Source: Candidatus Woesearchaeota archaeon UBA153 | Lineage (GTDB): Archaea > Nanobdellota > Nanobdellia > Woesearchaeales > UBA525 | Reading direction: 5' to 3' | DNA: 19,850 bases | Assembly: GCA_002503705.1 (NCBI GenBank) | Contig: DASH01000083.1 | Location: forward strand, 1-19,850 | Shown here: positions 1 to 5,537 of the stretch, one piece after another | Position numbering within the stretch: position 1 is the first letter of the stretch | How the letters are laid out: the number at the start of each line of letters is the position of its first letter | Program-made: the position numbers and the translations under genes | Notes under the pieces: generated by a model | Told to the model about the DNA's origin: nothing | Database searches by the model: none | Seen by the model: the letters and a program-made list of their open reading frames with translations, nothing else

Positions 1-71
1 CGGTGGCCGCCGCAGGGTCGCCGCGCAGCGAGACTTTCAACGCGGCCGCTCGACCAAAAAGCGAACCCCTA

Positions 72-101
72 CTTTTAAATGACGACGAGAATCTTTTTAA
101 A
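72..101 (+). promoter_or_regulatory. Two tandem TATA-like boxes before the first gene
   Basis: TTTTAAAT lies at 73-80 and TTTTTAAA at 94-101. The first is 24-31 nt upstream of the ATG at 104, and the second is 24-31 nt upstream of the in-frame ATG at 125. Either could drive leaderless transcription from its own ATG. This is read from sequence only. Confidence 0.5.
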
Positions 102-103
102 GA

Positions 104-730
104 ATGTCTGGTTTGACGCCACCCATGGAACGGAAGGCCTGGGCAATCGTCTCGTACGGACTCCTCATCCTCTTCACGCTCCTCCTCCTCATCCTCCCCA
201 CCATCGACGAGAAACTCCTCGTCGGGTTCTTGCTGCTCGTCACGACGGCAAGCCTCCTCGCGATTCTCAGCCAGGAAACAGCGTGGGACGGCACGCACTG
301 GCTCGCCCTCGCGACAGTCTTCATCGCCGCGCCGTTCACCATCCTCTACTTCGCAGTCAGGGTGACGGGCGTGACGTATGTGTACGGCGCAATCCTCGTC
401 CTCCTCAGCTTCACGCTCATCATCGTCGAGCTCGCGGTCGGGTGGCGGTCGTCCAAGCTCTTCAACAAGCTCTTACGCCACGGCGCGAAGCGGCCTGAAA
501 AAGAAGAGAAGAAGCGAGACGGCGAAGAGGCCGACGAATTCGTCGTCGAGCCCGTGACAGGGAAGGGCGTCGCTTCCGGAGTCCGTCTCGTCGCGCGCAA
601 AGGGAGCACGACGTTCCACAAGGCCTCCTGCGGGCTCATCGCGACCGCGAAACCGGGAGACTTGATCAAAGTCACCGCCGGCGAGGCGGAAGCGTACGGG
701 CTTCGCCCGTGCAAGGCGTGCAAGCCGTAA
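104..730 (+). CDS. Four-TM membrane protein with C-terminal Ada-like zinc-binding domain
   Basis: The product has 208 residues. Four hydrophobic segments (about residues 12-30, 37-55, 66-84 and 87-110) are followed by a charged linker rich in Lys and Glu (about 125-150). The C-terminal domain has the ligand pattern H172-x3-C176 and C203-x2-C206, ending in RPCKACKP. This resembles the Ada-type metal-binding domain that is often fused to nucleases or membrane segments. The domain probably binds zinc in the cytoplasm; what the whole protein does is unknown. The start is ambiguous: ATG 104 and ATG 125 (MERKAW) each have a TATA box at leaderless spacing. Transcription probably ends at the T-rich tract at 741-750. 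Confidence 0.8.
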   Translation: MSGLTPPMERKAWAIVSYGLLILFTLLLLILPTIDEKLLVGFLLLVTTASLLAILSQETAWDGTHWLALATVFIAAPFTILYFAVRVTGVTYVYGAILVLLSFTLIIVELAVGWRSSKLFNKLLRHGAKRPEKEEKKRDGEEADEFVVEPVTGKGVASGVRLVARKGSTTFHKASCGLIATAKPGDLIKVTAGEAEAYGLRPCKACKP

Positions 731-740
731 GCAATCACCG

Positions 741-750
741 TTTTTCTCTT
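741..750 (+). terminator. T-rich terminator after the first gene
   Basis: TTTTTCTCTT begins 11 nt after the stop codon. Archaeal RNA polymerase terminates on T-runs. If it reads through, the downstream structured region 759-939 would become a 3' UTR. Confidence 0.4.
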
Positions 751-758
751 CTCAGATA

Positions 759-939
759 GCACCGTTACCGTCCTTAAGGGCGAGCGAACAAGCAGTTGAA
801 CAAACGAAAGTGGGAGGGGTTGACCCTTACGGGGAGGACCCACATCACCGTTTCACGAGCGGAAGAGCGAGCTGGACGGTACACGGAACTCGGAGAGTTC
901 CGGTACCCGGAGACGGAACGTCTCCCAGGGTAACGGTGC
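759..939 (+). ncRNA. Candidate structured RNA (unidentified)
   Basis: The stretch 731-1012 has no convincing gene but is highly foldable. GCACCGTTACC at 759-769 is an exact 11-bp complement of GGTAACGGTGC at 929-939. Inside are a hairpin with GTGGG 810-814 and CCCAC 839-843, a long hairpin 878-907 (GGTAC / GTACC closing an 8-bp CGGAACTC / GAGTTCCG stem), and a hairpin 909-925 (GGAGAC / GTCTCC). G822-A823 opposite G834-A835 beside a CCC/GGG stem could be a kink-turn-like element of the kind bound by L7Ae. I see no SRP domain IV motif and no RNase P P4 motif. No clear TATA box lies just upstream, so it may be a structured 3' UTR. The strand is inferred from the flanking genes. Confidence 0.45.
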
Positions 940-958
940 GAGGAACTCCGAAAACCGC

Positions 959-983
959 CTTTAAAAACAGTAAAGCATAAAAA
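959..983 (+). promoter_or_regulatory. TATA-like boxes for tRNA-Thr
   Basis: CATAAAAA at 976-983 lies about 30-37 nt before the tRNA 5' end, which would put the transcript start just upstream of G1013. A second candidate, CTTTAAAAAC, is at 959-968. Confidence 0.45.
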
Positions 984-1012
984 CCATCCCCTGTCCCTCG
1001 TCGAGAGAAGCC

Positions 1013-1121
1013 GCCTCCGTAGCTCAGTGGTAGAGCGTCTGCCTCGTAAGCGGTGGTCAGAACCCTGCGTTCTGCACCCAGAGCAAGCAGAAGGTCGGGA
1101 GTTCAAATCTCCCCGGAGGCT
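1013..1121 (+). tRNA. tRNA-Thr (anticodon CGU) with a 37-nt intron
   Basis: Acceptor GCCTCCG 1013-1019 pairs with CGGAGGC 1114-1120. The D arm is GCTC 1022-1025 / GAGC 1033-1036. The anticodon stem is TCTGC 1038-1042 / GCAGA 1087-1091. The loop contains anticodon CGT at 1045-1047. The T arm is GGGAG 1097-1101, TTCAAAT, CTCCC 1109-1113. The discriminator is T1121, as expected for archaeal threonine tRNA, and no CCA is encoded. Removing 1049-1085 gives a 72-nt mature tRNA. The intron sits after position 37 and can form a relaxed bulge-helix-bulge (CTC 1043-1045 with GAG 1081-1083; bulges TAA 1047-1049 and CAA 1084-1086). Confidence 0.93.
1049..1085 (+). other. tRNA intron (canonical 37/38 position)
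   Basis: This is 37 nt between A1048 and A1086. It folds into a hairpin with CAGAAC 1058-1063 pairing GTTCTG 1069-1074, and GGTG 1052-1055 pairing CACC 1075-1078. The splice sites fall inside the two 3-nt bulges, the substrate form of the archaeal splicing endonuclease. The central helix has a G1046/A1080 mismatch, so it is a relaxed motif. Confidence 0.85.
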
Positions 1122-1372
1122 TTGCACCTTTTGCACACTTTCCTTCTGAGATAATTCGCAGATTTTCCAAAAAGCCCAGATAGAGCTTTGCACCCCTGAA
1201 CAGCAGTATAGAATATATTCCTGATTAGAGCTCCAGTGTATCGATTGTCGGAGAAATAAGTAAGTGCAATGTTATAAACTGAGAAAGCGCGAACGGCGTA
1301 ACAAGCGTTCAACGCGTCCGACAAGAAGTTCGATGAAGAGAGAAAAAGAAAAAGACGTTAAAGAATGGTGTT
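1122..1372. other. AT-richer intergenic stretch without a supported gene
   Basis: This lies between the tRNA and the 3' end of the minus-strand lipoprotein gene. It contains repeated TTTGCAC words: GCTTTGCACC at 1119-1128 and 1185-1194, and TTTTGCAC at 1129-1136. It also has an isolated TATA-like TTATAAAC near 1271-1278. No open frame here has a credible start and ribosome site. Confidence 0.5.
1336..1356 (-). terminator. T-rich terminator of the lipoprotein gene
   Basis: On the minus strand a run of T with few interruptions (CTTTTTCTTTTTCTC) begins about 20 nt after the stop codon at 1373. This is typical of archaeal termination. Confidence 0.5.
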
Positions 1373-1840
1373 TTAACTGACGCTGAGCTTCCCCGTCTTA
1401 TCGATTGACGTCTTGTGGAGGGGACCGGTCGGAGGCGTCATGACTCCCGTGCTCTTGATGGCACAGCAGTACGCGAAGATATAACTCGGCGGCGATCGCG
1501 CACCATTATCTGCAGTGCACGTGTACGCCATGAAAGACGGCGTTCGACCGTTCATCCAGGCGGAGCCGACAATCTCCGGACGAGTCGATGAGGGACAGCC
1601 GATGTGCGTCACCTCGCTGATGACTCGACCTGAATCGTGACAGTCGACCGACGTCGTCTCGACGTTCGCAGGGTCGGGATAGTAGACGTTCTGCACGCAG
1701 TCAGAAGGGTCGAGGTACGTGATATTATTCGTCTGCGGCGAGGTTGACGGGGGCGGGAACGTCGCCTGCCCTGATGCATTCTGCTCGCTGCACGCAGCCA
1801 GCACTAACAAGACCATAATTCCGACGATAAACCATCTCAT
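1373..1840 (-). CDS. Secreted lipoprotein of unknown function
   Basis: The product has 155 residues from ATG 1840. That start is chosen because GAGGTGG lies 4 nt upstream; a longer frame from 1861 would lose this site. The N terminus is a short hydrophobic signal ending in LVLAAC, a lipobox with Cys17 as the probable lipid-modified residue. A low-complexity Ser/Pro/Gln/Asn linker follows (about 18-40). The rest is a small domain rich in Cys, Ser and Thr, including CVQNVYY, HIGCPSS and YCC. A TATA-like box (TTATTTAAAC, minus strand, about 1884-1893) precedes it. I do not recognise the domain. It is divergent from the rubrerythrin gene and probably attached to the outer face of the membrane. 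Confidence 0.8.
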   Translation of the reverse strand: MRWFIVGIMVLLVLAACSEQNASGQATFPPPSTSPQTNNITYLDPSDCVQNVYYPDPANVETTSVDCHDSGRVISEVTHIGCPSSTRPEIVGSAWMNGRTPSFMAYTCTADNGARSPPSYIFAYCCAIKSTGVMTPPTGPLHKTSIDKTGKLSVS

Positions 1841-1883
1841 GGTACCACCTCGAACGAACATTTCGTTTCACCCCTGGAGAGTC

Positions 1884-1893
1884 GGTTTAAATA
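1884..1893 (-). promoter_or_regulatory. TATA-like box of the lipoprotein gene
   Basis: On the minus strand the sequence reads TTATTTAAAC about 45-53 nt before ATG 1840. This leaves a leader of roughly 20 nt holding the GAGGTGG ribosome site. Confidence 0.5.
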
Positions 1894-1948
1894 ACTTTCC
1901 GTGGTGGGAAACGAGTGCGCAGAACGGTTGACGCGAGCAAGGGTTTAA

Positions 1949-1957
1949 TTTATAAAT
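1949..1957 (+). promoter_or_regulatory. TATA box of the rubrerythrin gene
   Basis: TTTATAAAT is preceded by a GGGTTTAA stretch. Transcription should start near 1980, giving a short leader with GGTGG at 1997-2001. The box overlaps the upstream in-frame ATG at 1956, which rules that ATG out as a start. Confidence 0.65.
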
Positions 1958-2006
1958 GAGGAATTCTCTCCCGGAAGCACTAGAAAGCGAAGGGTGGGTG
2001 GTATTC

Positions 2007-2582
2007 ATGAATGAGACTCTTAAGAATCTGGCGATGGCGTTTGTCGGCGAAAGCCAAGCAAGGAATCGTTACACGATGTACGCGAGCGTCGCGCGCAAGG
2101 AGGGCTTCGAGCAGATCTCCGCCATCTTCGCCGAGACTGCGGAGCAGGAGCGCGAGCACGCTTCAGTCCTGTACAAGCTCATCGTGCAGCTGAACGCTGG
2201 CAAGGAGCCGGCGCTGCACGTCGAAGCGGAAGTCCCTATCGCGCGCGGCACGACGCTGGAGAACTTGAAAGCCGCGATGGCCGGTGAGAATTACGAGTGG
2301 GGCACGATGTACCCCGACTTCGCGGCGATCGCGCTGAAGGAAGGCCTCAAGGACGTCGCGGCCAAGCTGAAGCTCATCGCGGTCGCGGAGACGCACCACT
2401 CGGAACGGTACGGCAAGCTCATCAAGGAGGTCGAGAACGGCACGGTCTTCAAGAAGGAGGAAGAGATTGAGTGGACGTGCCGGCAGTGCGGGTACGTGCA
2501 CAAAGGCAAGCAGCCGCCGCTCGAGTGCCCGTTGTGCAACCACGCGCAAGGCTTCTACCAACGGAAACTGGAAGAGTACTGA
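2007..2582 (+). CDS. Rubrerythrin
   Basis: This 191-residue protein has an N-terminal ferritin-like diiron domain and a C-terminal rubredoxin-like domain. Probable iron ligands are E15 (GESQARNRY), E48-x2-H51 (EQEREH), E94 or E97 (GENYEW), and E128-x2-H131 (AETHH). The rubredoxin-type knuckles are CRQCGYV and CPLCNH. Rubrerythrins reduce hydrogen peroxide in the cytoplasm of anaerobes, taking electrons through the rubredoxin centre, so the host is probably anaerobic or microaerophilic. The start at 2007 is set by GGTGG 5 nt upstream; the longer frame from 1956 would begin inside the TATA box. The family call is secure, the peroxidase role is by family. Confidence 0.96.
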   Translation: MNETLKNLAMAFVGESQARNRYTMYASVARKEGFEQISAIFAETAEQEREHASVLYKLIVQLNAGKEPALHVEAEVPIARGTTLENLKAAMAGENYEWGTMYPDFAAIALKEGLKDVAAKLKLIAVAETHHSERYGKLIKEVENGTVFKKEEEIEWTCRQCGYVHKGKQPPLECPLCNHAQGFYQRKLEEY

Positions 2583-2614
2583 ACCCACTCTTCAGGTGAG
2601 AATTTCCGGAAACG

Positions 2615-2625
2615 TTTTTCCTCTT
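2615..2625 (+). terminator. T-rich terminator after rubrerythrin
   Basis: TTTTTCCTCTT lies 33 nt downstream of the stop codon and just before the next promoter at 2638, so the two genes are probably separate transcription units. Confidence 0.45.
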
Positions 2626-2637
2626 CCCGTCATAAAC

Positions 2638-2645
2638 TTTATAAG
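2638..2645 (+). promoter_or_regulatory. TATA box of the 217-residue membrane protein gene
   Basis: TTTATAAG lies 23-30 nt before ATG 2668, the spacing of a leaderless transcript. Confidence 0.65.
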
Positions 2646-2667
2646 ACGCTGAACGGCGTGCAGGAAC

Positions 2668-3321
2668 ATGACATTCCTCGCGGTCCTCGGCGCCATCGGA
2701 CTCTTCTTTTGGGGAATGCTGAAGGAGTGGCTCGCCGCGATCTTCCTCGCGCCGTGGCAGAACTTCGACATGTTGTGGGTCCTCGTGCCCATCTACCTCC
2801 GCTGGGTCGTCGCGGACTTCTTCCAGGAGAAGCGCGGCACGAGCCTCGGGAACGCGATCTCGAACGGCGTCGTCCCGCTTTGGGCCGGCATCGACTGGAC
2901 GCGGACGACAATCAGATACCTCGCGACCGGTCAAGTCCACCTTTCGTTCTGGATCGCGGCATCACGATTCCTCCTCGCGGCATGCGTCCTCGCGTACGGC
3001 CTCTGGATCATCTACGACGGCATCAAGGCGCGGCCGTTGACGAGATACATCGGCCGAGTGCGCACGGTGAGCTACTTCGTCATCCTCTTCACACCAGTCT
3101 TCTACAACGTGACGCCCTTGACGCTCTCGTTCATCGCGGCGGTCTTCCTCTTCTTCTGGCCGTTCTACTTCCTCATCGAGTGGATCGACCTGCACACGCC
3201 GGACCCGGACTCGATCGCCGAGGAGAACGGCGGCGGGAAGCGGGACGACAACCCGTTCGGCACGACGAACAACAACTCGCCGATGGGTAACGACCCGTTC
3301 GGACGCGGGCCGGGATTCTAG
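2668..3321 (+). CDS. Multi-pass membrane protein with disordered Asn/Gly tail
   Basis: The product has 217 residues and I do not recognise the family. About five hydrophobic segments are visible (roughly residues 3-24, 33-50, 93-116, 130-148 and 150-172), with aromatic-rich helices such as FLFFWPFYFLIEW. After the last helix the chain turns hydrophilic (DLHTPDPDS). It ends in about 35 residues of Asn, Gly, Pro and Asp with repeated NPFG / DPFG motifs, probably unstructured. The ATG at 2668 fits a leaderless start. The downstream gene has its own TATA box, so this appears to be a monocistronic gene. Confidence 0.8.
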   Translation: MTFLAVLGAIGLFFWGMLKEWLAAIFLAPWQNFDMLWVLVPIYLRWVVADFFQEKRGTSLGNAISNGVVPLWAGIDWTRTTIRYLATGQVHLSFWIAASRFLLAACVLAYGLWIIYDGIKARPLTRYIGRVRTVSYFVILFTPVFYNVTPLTLSFIAAVFLFFWPFYFLIEWIDLHTPDPDSIAEENGGGKRDDNPFGTTNNNSPMGNDPFGRGPGF

Positions 3322-3335
3322 AAGAACGAGAACTC

Positions 3336-3342
3336 TTAAATA
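3336..3342 (+). promoter_or_regulatory. TATA box of the MCYS-type membrane protein gene
   Basis: TTAAATA lies 23-29 nt before ATG 3365, again leaderless spacing. Confidence 0.6.
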
Positions 3343-3364
3343 CGTCAAGAACAGGAAAAGACGC

Positions 3365-4168
3365 ATGTGCTACAGCGCAGGGGTCCAGCTCGCGACAGCA
3401 TCGATCCTCCTCCTCTCTGTCGGTGTTTTCGGATTCTACTTCAAGAAGAAGTATCGAGCAGAACGTGAACGGCGATTCCTCGCAGCGACTCTCCTCGTCT
3501 TCACATGCATCGGCGGCCACCAATTGTTCGAGTTCCTCGCACTCACGACCGGGAACAGTTTCATCTACAAGACAGGCCTCATCATCTCGCTCATCACGCC
3601 ATTCTTCCTCCTCCGGTCGCTCGAAGCGCTCGTGAACGAGGACCTACATAGCAGTGTCGCGCTCTGGATTACAGGACTCACGAGCATCCATCTCCTCCTC
3701 GTTCCGCTCGAATTCACGAGCGCGTCATTCTACGTCAGGCACTTCTCAGTCTTCTTCTGGGCGGCCGCTTGGATGTTCCTCTTCATCTACTGGCACGTCT
3801 GCGCGTTCCGCGCCGCGCGAGAGCTGAAAGCGAACAAGGCAGTCTTCTGGTACCTCTTCGCGATTGCCGACCTCTCATTCCTCCTCAGCGCGGCATACGT
3901 CCTCGCCGGATTCTTCGCTTTCGGAGTGAACGTCTGCACGGACGCCCCGTCGATTTGGTGTACGTTCTTCGTCGTCCAGACGATACCGTTGCCGTTCTTC
4001 CTCATCGGATACCCGAGGATGCGGCTCTCGAGGACGAAGCAGGAACGCGTGGCGAGAAGCGTGAAAGCGACGATCGTCGCACTCCTCATCTCGCTCATCA
4101 TCCTCGGACTCTTGATCGCGATGCTCCCCTTCTTCGATTGCCTGACCTGGAAGTTCGTCTTCCCGTGA
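3365..4168 (+). CDS. Polytopic membrane protein with MCYSA N terminus (DUF6629-like)
   Basis: This 267-residue protein has seven or eight predicted membrane segments (about 7-26, 38-58, 66-85, 95-113, 122-146, 158-180, 196-215 and 233-256). The start MCYSAGVQLATA resembles the MCFSA N terminus of the DUF6629 family; the match is by eye and covers only that short motif. Removal of Met would leave an N-terminal Cys. HQLFEF in the second helix and several Cys residues near the membrane are notable. Function is unknown. Its 3' end faces the minus-strand permease operon (convergent, 59 nt apart). Confidence 0.75.
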   Translation: MCYSAGVQLATASILLLSVGVFGFYFKKKYRAERERRFLAATLLVFTCIGGHQLFEFLALTTGNSFIYKTGLIISLITPFFLLRSLEALVNEDLHSSVALWITGLTSIHLLLVPLEFTSASFYVRHFSVFFWAAAWMFLFIYWHVCAFRAARELKANKAVFWYLFAIADLSFLLSAAYVLAGFFAFGVNVCTDAPSIWCTFFVVQTIPLPFFLIGYPRMRLSRTKQERVARSVKATIVALLISLIILGLLIAMLPFFDCLTWKFVFP

Positions 4169-4199
4169 AGGAGAGACGGGACTTGAGAGGAAAGTGAAG

Positions 4200-4228
4200 A
4201 AAGGACGCACTTCGAAAGGGCGCACTTC
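4200..4228. repeat. Short tandem direct repeat between convergent genes
   Basis: AAAGGACGCACTTC at 4200-4213 and AAAGGGCGCACTTC at 4215-4228 differ by one base. The second copy reaches the stop codon of the minus-strand permease gene, so it may be a local slippage duplication at the gene end. Confidence 0.6.
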
Positions 4229-5166
4229 TAGACGAGAACGTTGAACAAAATACCGGTCGCGAGTATCGCGAGGGCGACGACGCCGAAGAACAACAGTATC
4301 AGTCTGAGCTTCATCGTGCGGCGCAGGATGATCACTTCCGGCAGGCTCAAGCCGGCGGCAGCCATCATGAACGCAATCGCCGTGCCGAGCGGGACGCCTT
4401 TCGCGACGAGTTCGCCGACGACGGGGACGAGGGCGGCGCTGCTCGCGTACATGGGAACGCCGATGAGCACCGCTAAGGGGACGCTGAAGATTCCCGTCGC
4501 GGAGAGCGCGTGCTGGACGAACGTCTCGGCGACGTAGTTGTGGATGACAGCGCCGACGGCAACCCCTGCTAAGACCCAGAGCCAGAGCTTCTTGAGAATC
4601 GAGACAGCTTCAGAATACCCGAACGCGAAGCGGTCGCAGAACCGCGCGTACCGCTCGCGAGTGGTTTTCTTGTTGACGAAGTCCTTGACGAGGTGGCGTT
4701 CCAAGCCTTGCCGAGACAGTATCATGCCGGCAATCACGCCGATGAAGACGCCACTCACAATATACAGGATCGTGACTTTCAGGCCGAACGCGACGAGCAT
4801 GAGGACGACGAGGTACTCGTTCACAAGGGGTGAGGTAATGAGGAAGGAGAGCGCGACGCCGAGGGGAGCGCCCGATTCGAGGAAGCCGACGAAGATCGGG
4901 ATGGAGCTGCACGAACAGAATGGCGTGACCGCGCCGAAGAGCGCCGCGATGGTGTGTGCCACGAACTTGTTCGTCCGGCCGAGGAGCTTCGCAATCTTCT
5001 CGCGGGGAAGATACGTGCGAAGGACGCCGATGACGAAAATCATGGCTGCGAGGAGCAGGAGTATCTTGACGGAGTCTTCGATGAAGTACGCGACAGAGTC
5101 GATGAAGCGAGCGCTCACGGAGAGCGAGAGCGCCGAGAACACCTGTTCAAGCGCGGGTTCGAGCAT
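4228..5166 (-). CDS. ArsP/DUF318-type permease (metal or metalloid efflux)
   Basis: The product has 312 residues and about eight to ten membrane helices arranged as two halves. The family signature TPFCSCSSIP lies at 81-90, with Cys84 and Cys86 in the first half. The second half carries GVPMYASSAALVPVVGEL. Members of this permease family export arsenicals (ArsP) or Cu/Zn ions (SO_0444-like); which substrate applies here cannot be read from the sequence. The ATG at 5164-5166 directly follows the TAG stop of the upstream CCCEC peptide gene with no gap, so translation is probably coupled. It is the last gene of a four-gene minus-strand operon that also holds two other Cys-containing proteins, which suggests a soft-metal substrate. 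Confidence 0.9.
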   Translation of the reverse strand: MLEPALEQVFSALSLSVSARFIDSVAYFIEDSVKILLLLAAMIFVIGVLRTYLPREKIAKLLGRTNKFVAHTIAALFGAVTPFCSCSSIPIFVGFLESGAPLGVALSFLITSPLVNEYLVVLMLVAFGLKVTILYIVSGVFIGVIAGMILSRQGLERHLVKDFVNKKTTRERYARFCDRFAFGYSEAVSILKKLWLWVLAGVAVGAVIHNYVAETFVQHALSATGIFSVPLAVLIGVPMYASSAALVPVVGELVAKGVPLGTAIAFMMAAAGLSLPEVIILRRTMKLRLILLFFGVVALAILATGILFNVLV

Positions 5167-5292
5167 CTACTTCTTCCCCGCGCACTCGCAGCAGCACGGC
5201 TTCTTCTTCGCTTTCTTCTCAAGCTTCGCGTCGAACTTGTCGAGAAGCTTGGCGATTGCTCCTTTCTTCGATGGTTTTTTTCGTTCGACCAT
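5167..5292 (-). CDS. 41-residue Lys-rich peptide with CCCEC motif
   Basis: This is a very small protein. The first 30 residues are a Lys-rich, probably helical segment (MVERKKPSKKGAIAKL onward), followed by KKKPCCCECAGKK, placing four Cys within five residues. The start ATG is chosen because AGGTGA lies 6 nt upstream (TAGGTGAGCAC before ATG) and the stop abuts the permease ATG. It has no signal peptide, so it should be cytoplasmic. The clustered Cys suggest a soft-metal-binding donor or sensor peptide for the adjacent permease. That is inferred from context; I do not know a named family. Confidence 0.75.
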   Translation of the reverse strand: MVERKKPSKKGAIAKLLDKFDAKLEKKAKKKPCCCECAGKK

Positions 5293-5300
5293 GTGCTCAC

Positions 5301-5537
5301 CTACCCTGGTATCGTCGCTGGTTGGCTCCGGTCGCAGAACGAGTCGTTGTTCAGGTCGACGTAGTTGCGGCAGTTGCCGGGCGCGGGGTCGTTCACCATG
5401 CCTCGCGGGCACGTTCCCGAAAGCGAGTTGTTCCAGCACTGCTCATCGCTCGCTTCCGAAGCGCAACTCGCGAGGAGCAGGGCGGAAAGGACAAGCGCGA
5501 TGAGCGCGACGGTGCTGATGGTCCGTTGATGACTCAC
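5301..5537 (-). CDS. Small Cys-containing lipoprotein
   Basis: This 78-residue protein starts at GTG 5537, which overlaps the stop of the upstream DUF4405-like gene in a GTGA junction. The N terminus is a hydrophobic signal ending in LLASC, a lipobox with Cys25. The mature part contains C34, C43, C56 and C68 in the segment CPRGMVNDPAPGNC followed by YVDLNNDSFCD. Cys-Pro-x-Gly-x-x-Asn-Asp-Pro segments ending in an Asp/Asn loop also occur, as I recall, in anaerobe proteins linked to Fe-S or DUF4405 domains. DLNNDSFCD resembles a calcium-loop fragment. It is probably membrane-anchored outside the cell and acts with the DUF4405-like protein. Metal or Fe-S binding is inferred. Confidence 0.75.
   Translation of the reverse strand: MSHQRTISTVALIALVLSALLLASCASEASDEQCWNNSLSGTCPRGMVNDPAPGNCRNYVDLNNDSFCDRSQPATIPG

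Noticed and set aside
1..78. Possible C-terminal tail of an upstream plus-strand gene (frame 1 stops at 76-78; frame 2 stops at 80-82)
   Set aside because: All frames are open over so short a stretch, and nothing distinguishes a real protein tail from chance in GC-rich DNA.
759..939. Identity of the structured RNA as SRP RNA, RNase P RNA or 5S rRNA
   Set aside because: I found neither the SRP domain IV signature, nor the RNase P P4 core words, nor 5S-like arms; length and helix order also differ.
1103..1324. Minus-strand 73-residue frame overlapping the tRNA 3' end
   Set aside because: It needs a TTG start with no ribosome site, overlaps the tRNA gene and has no recognisable motif.
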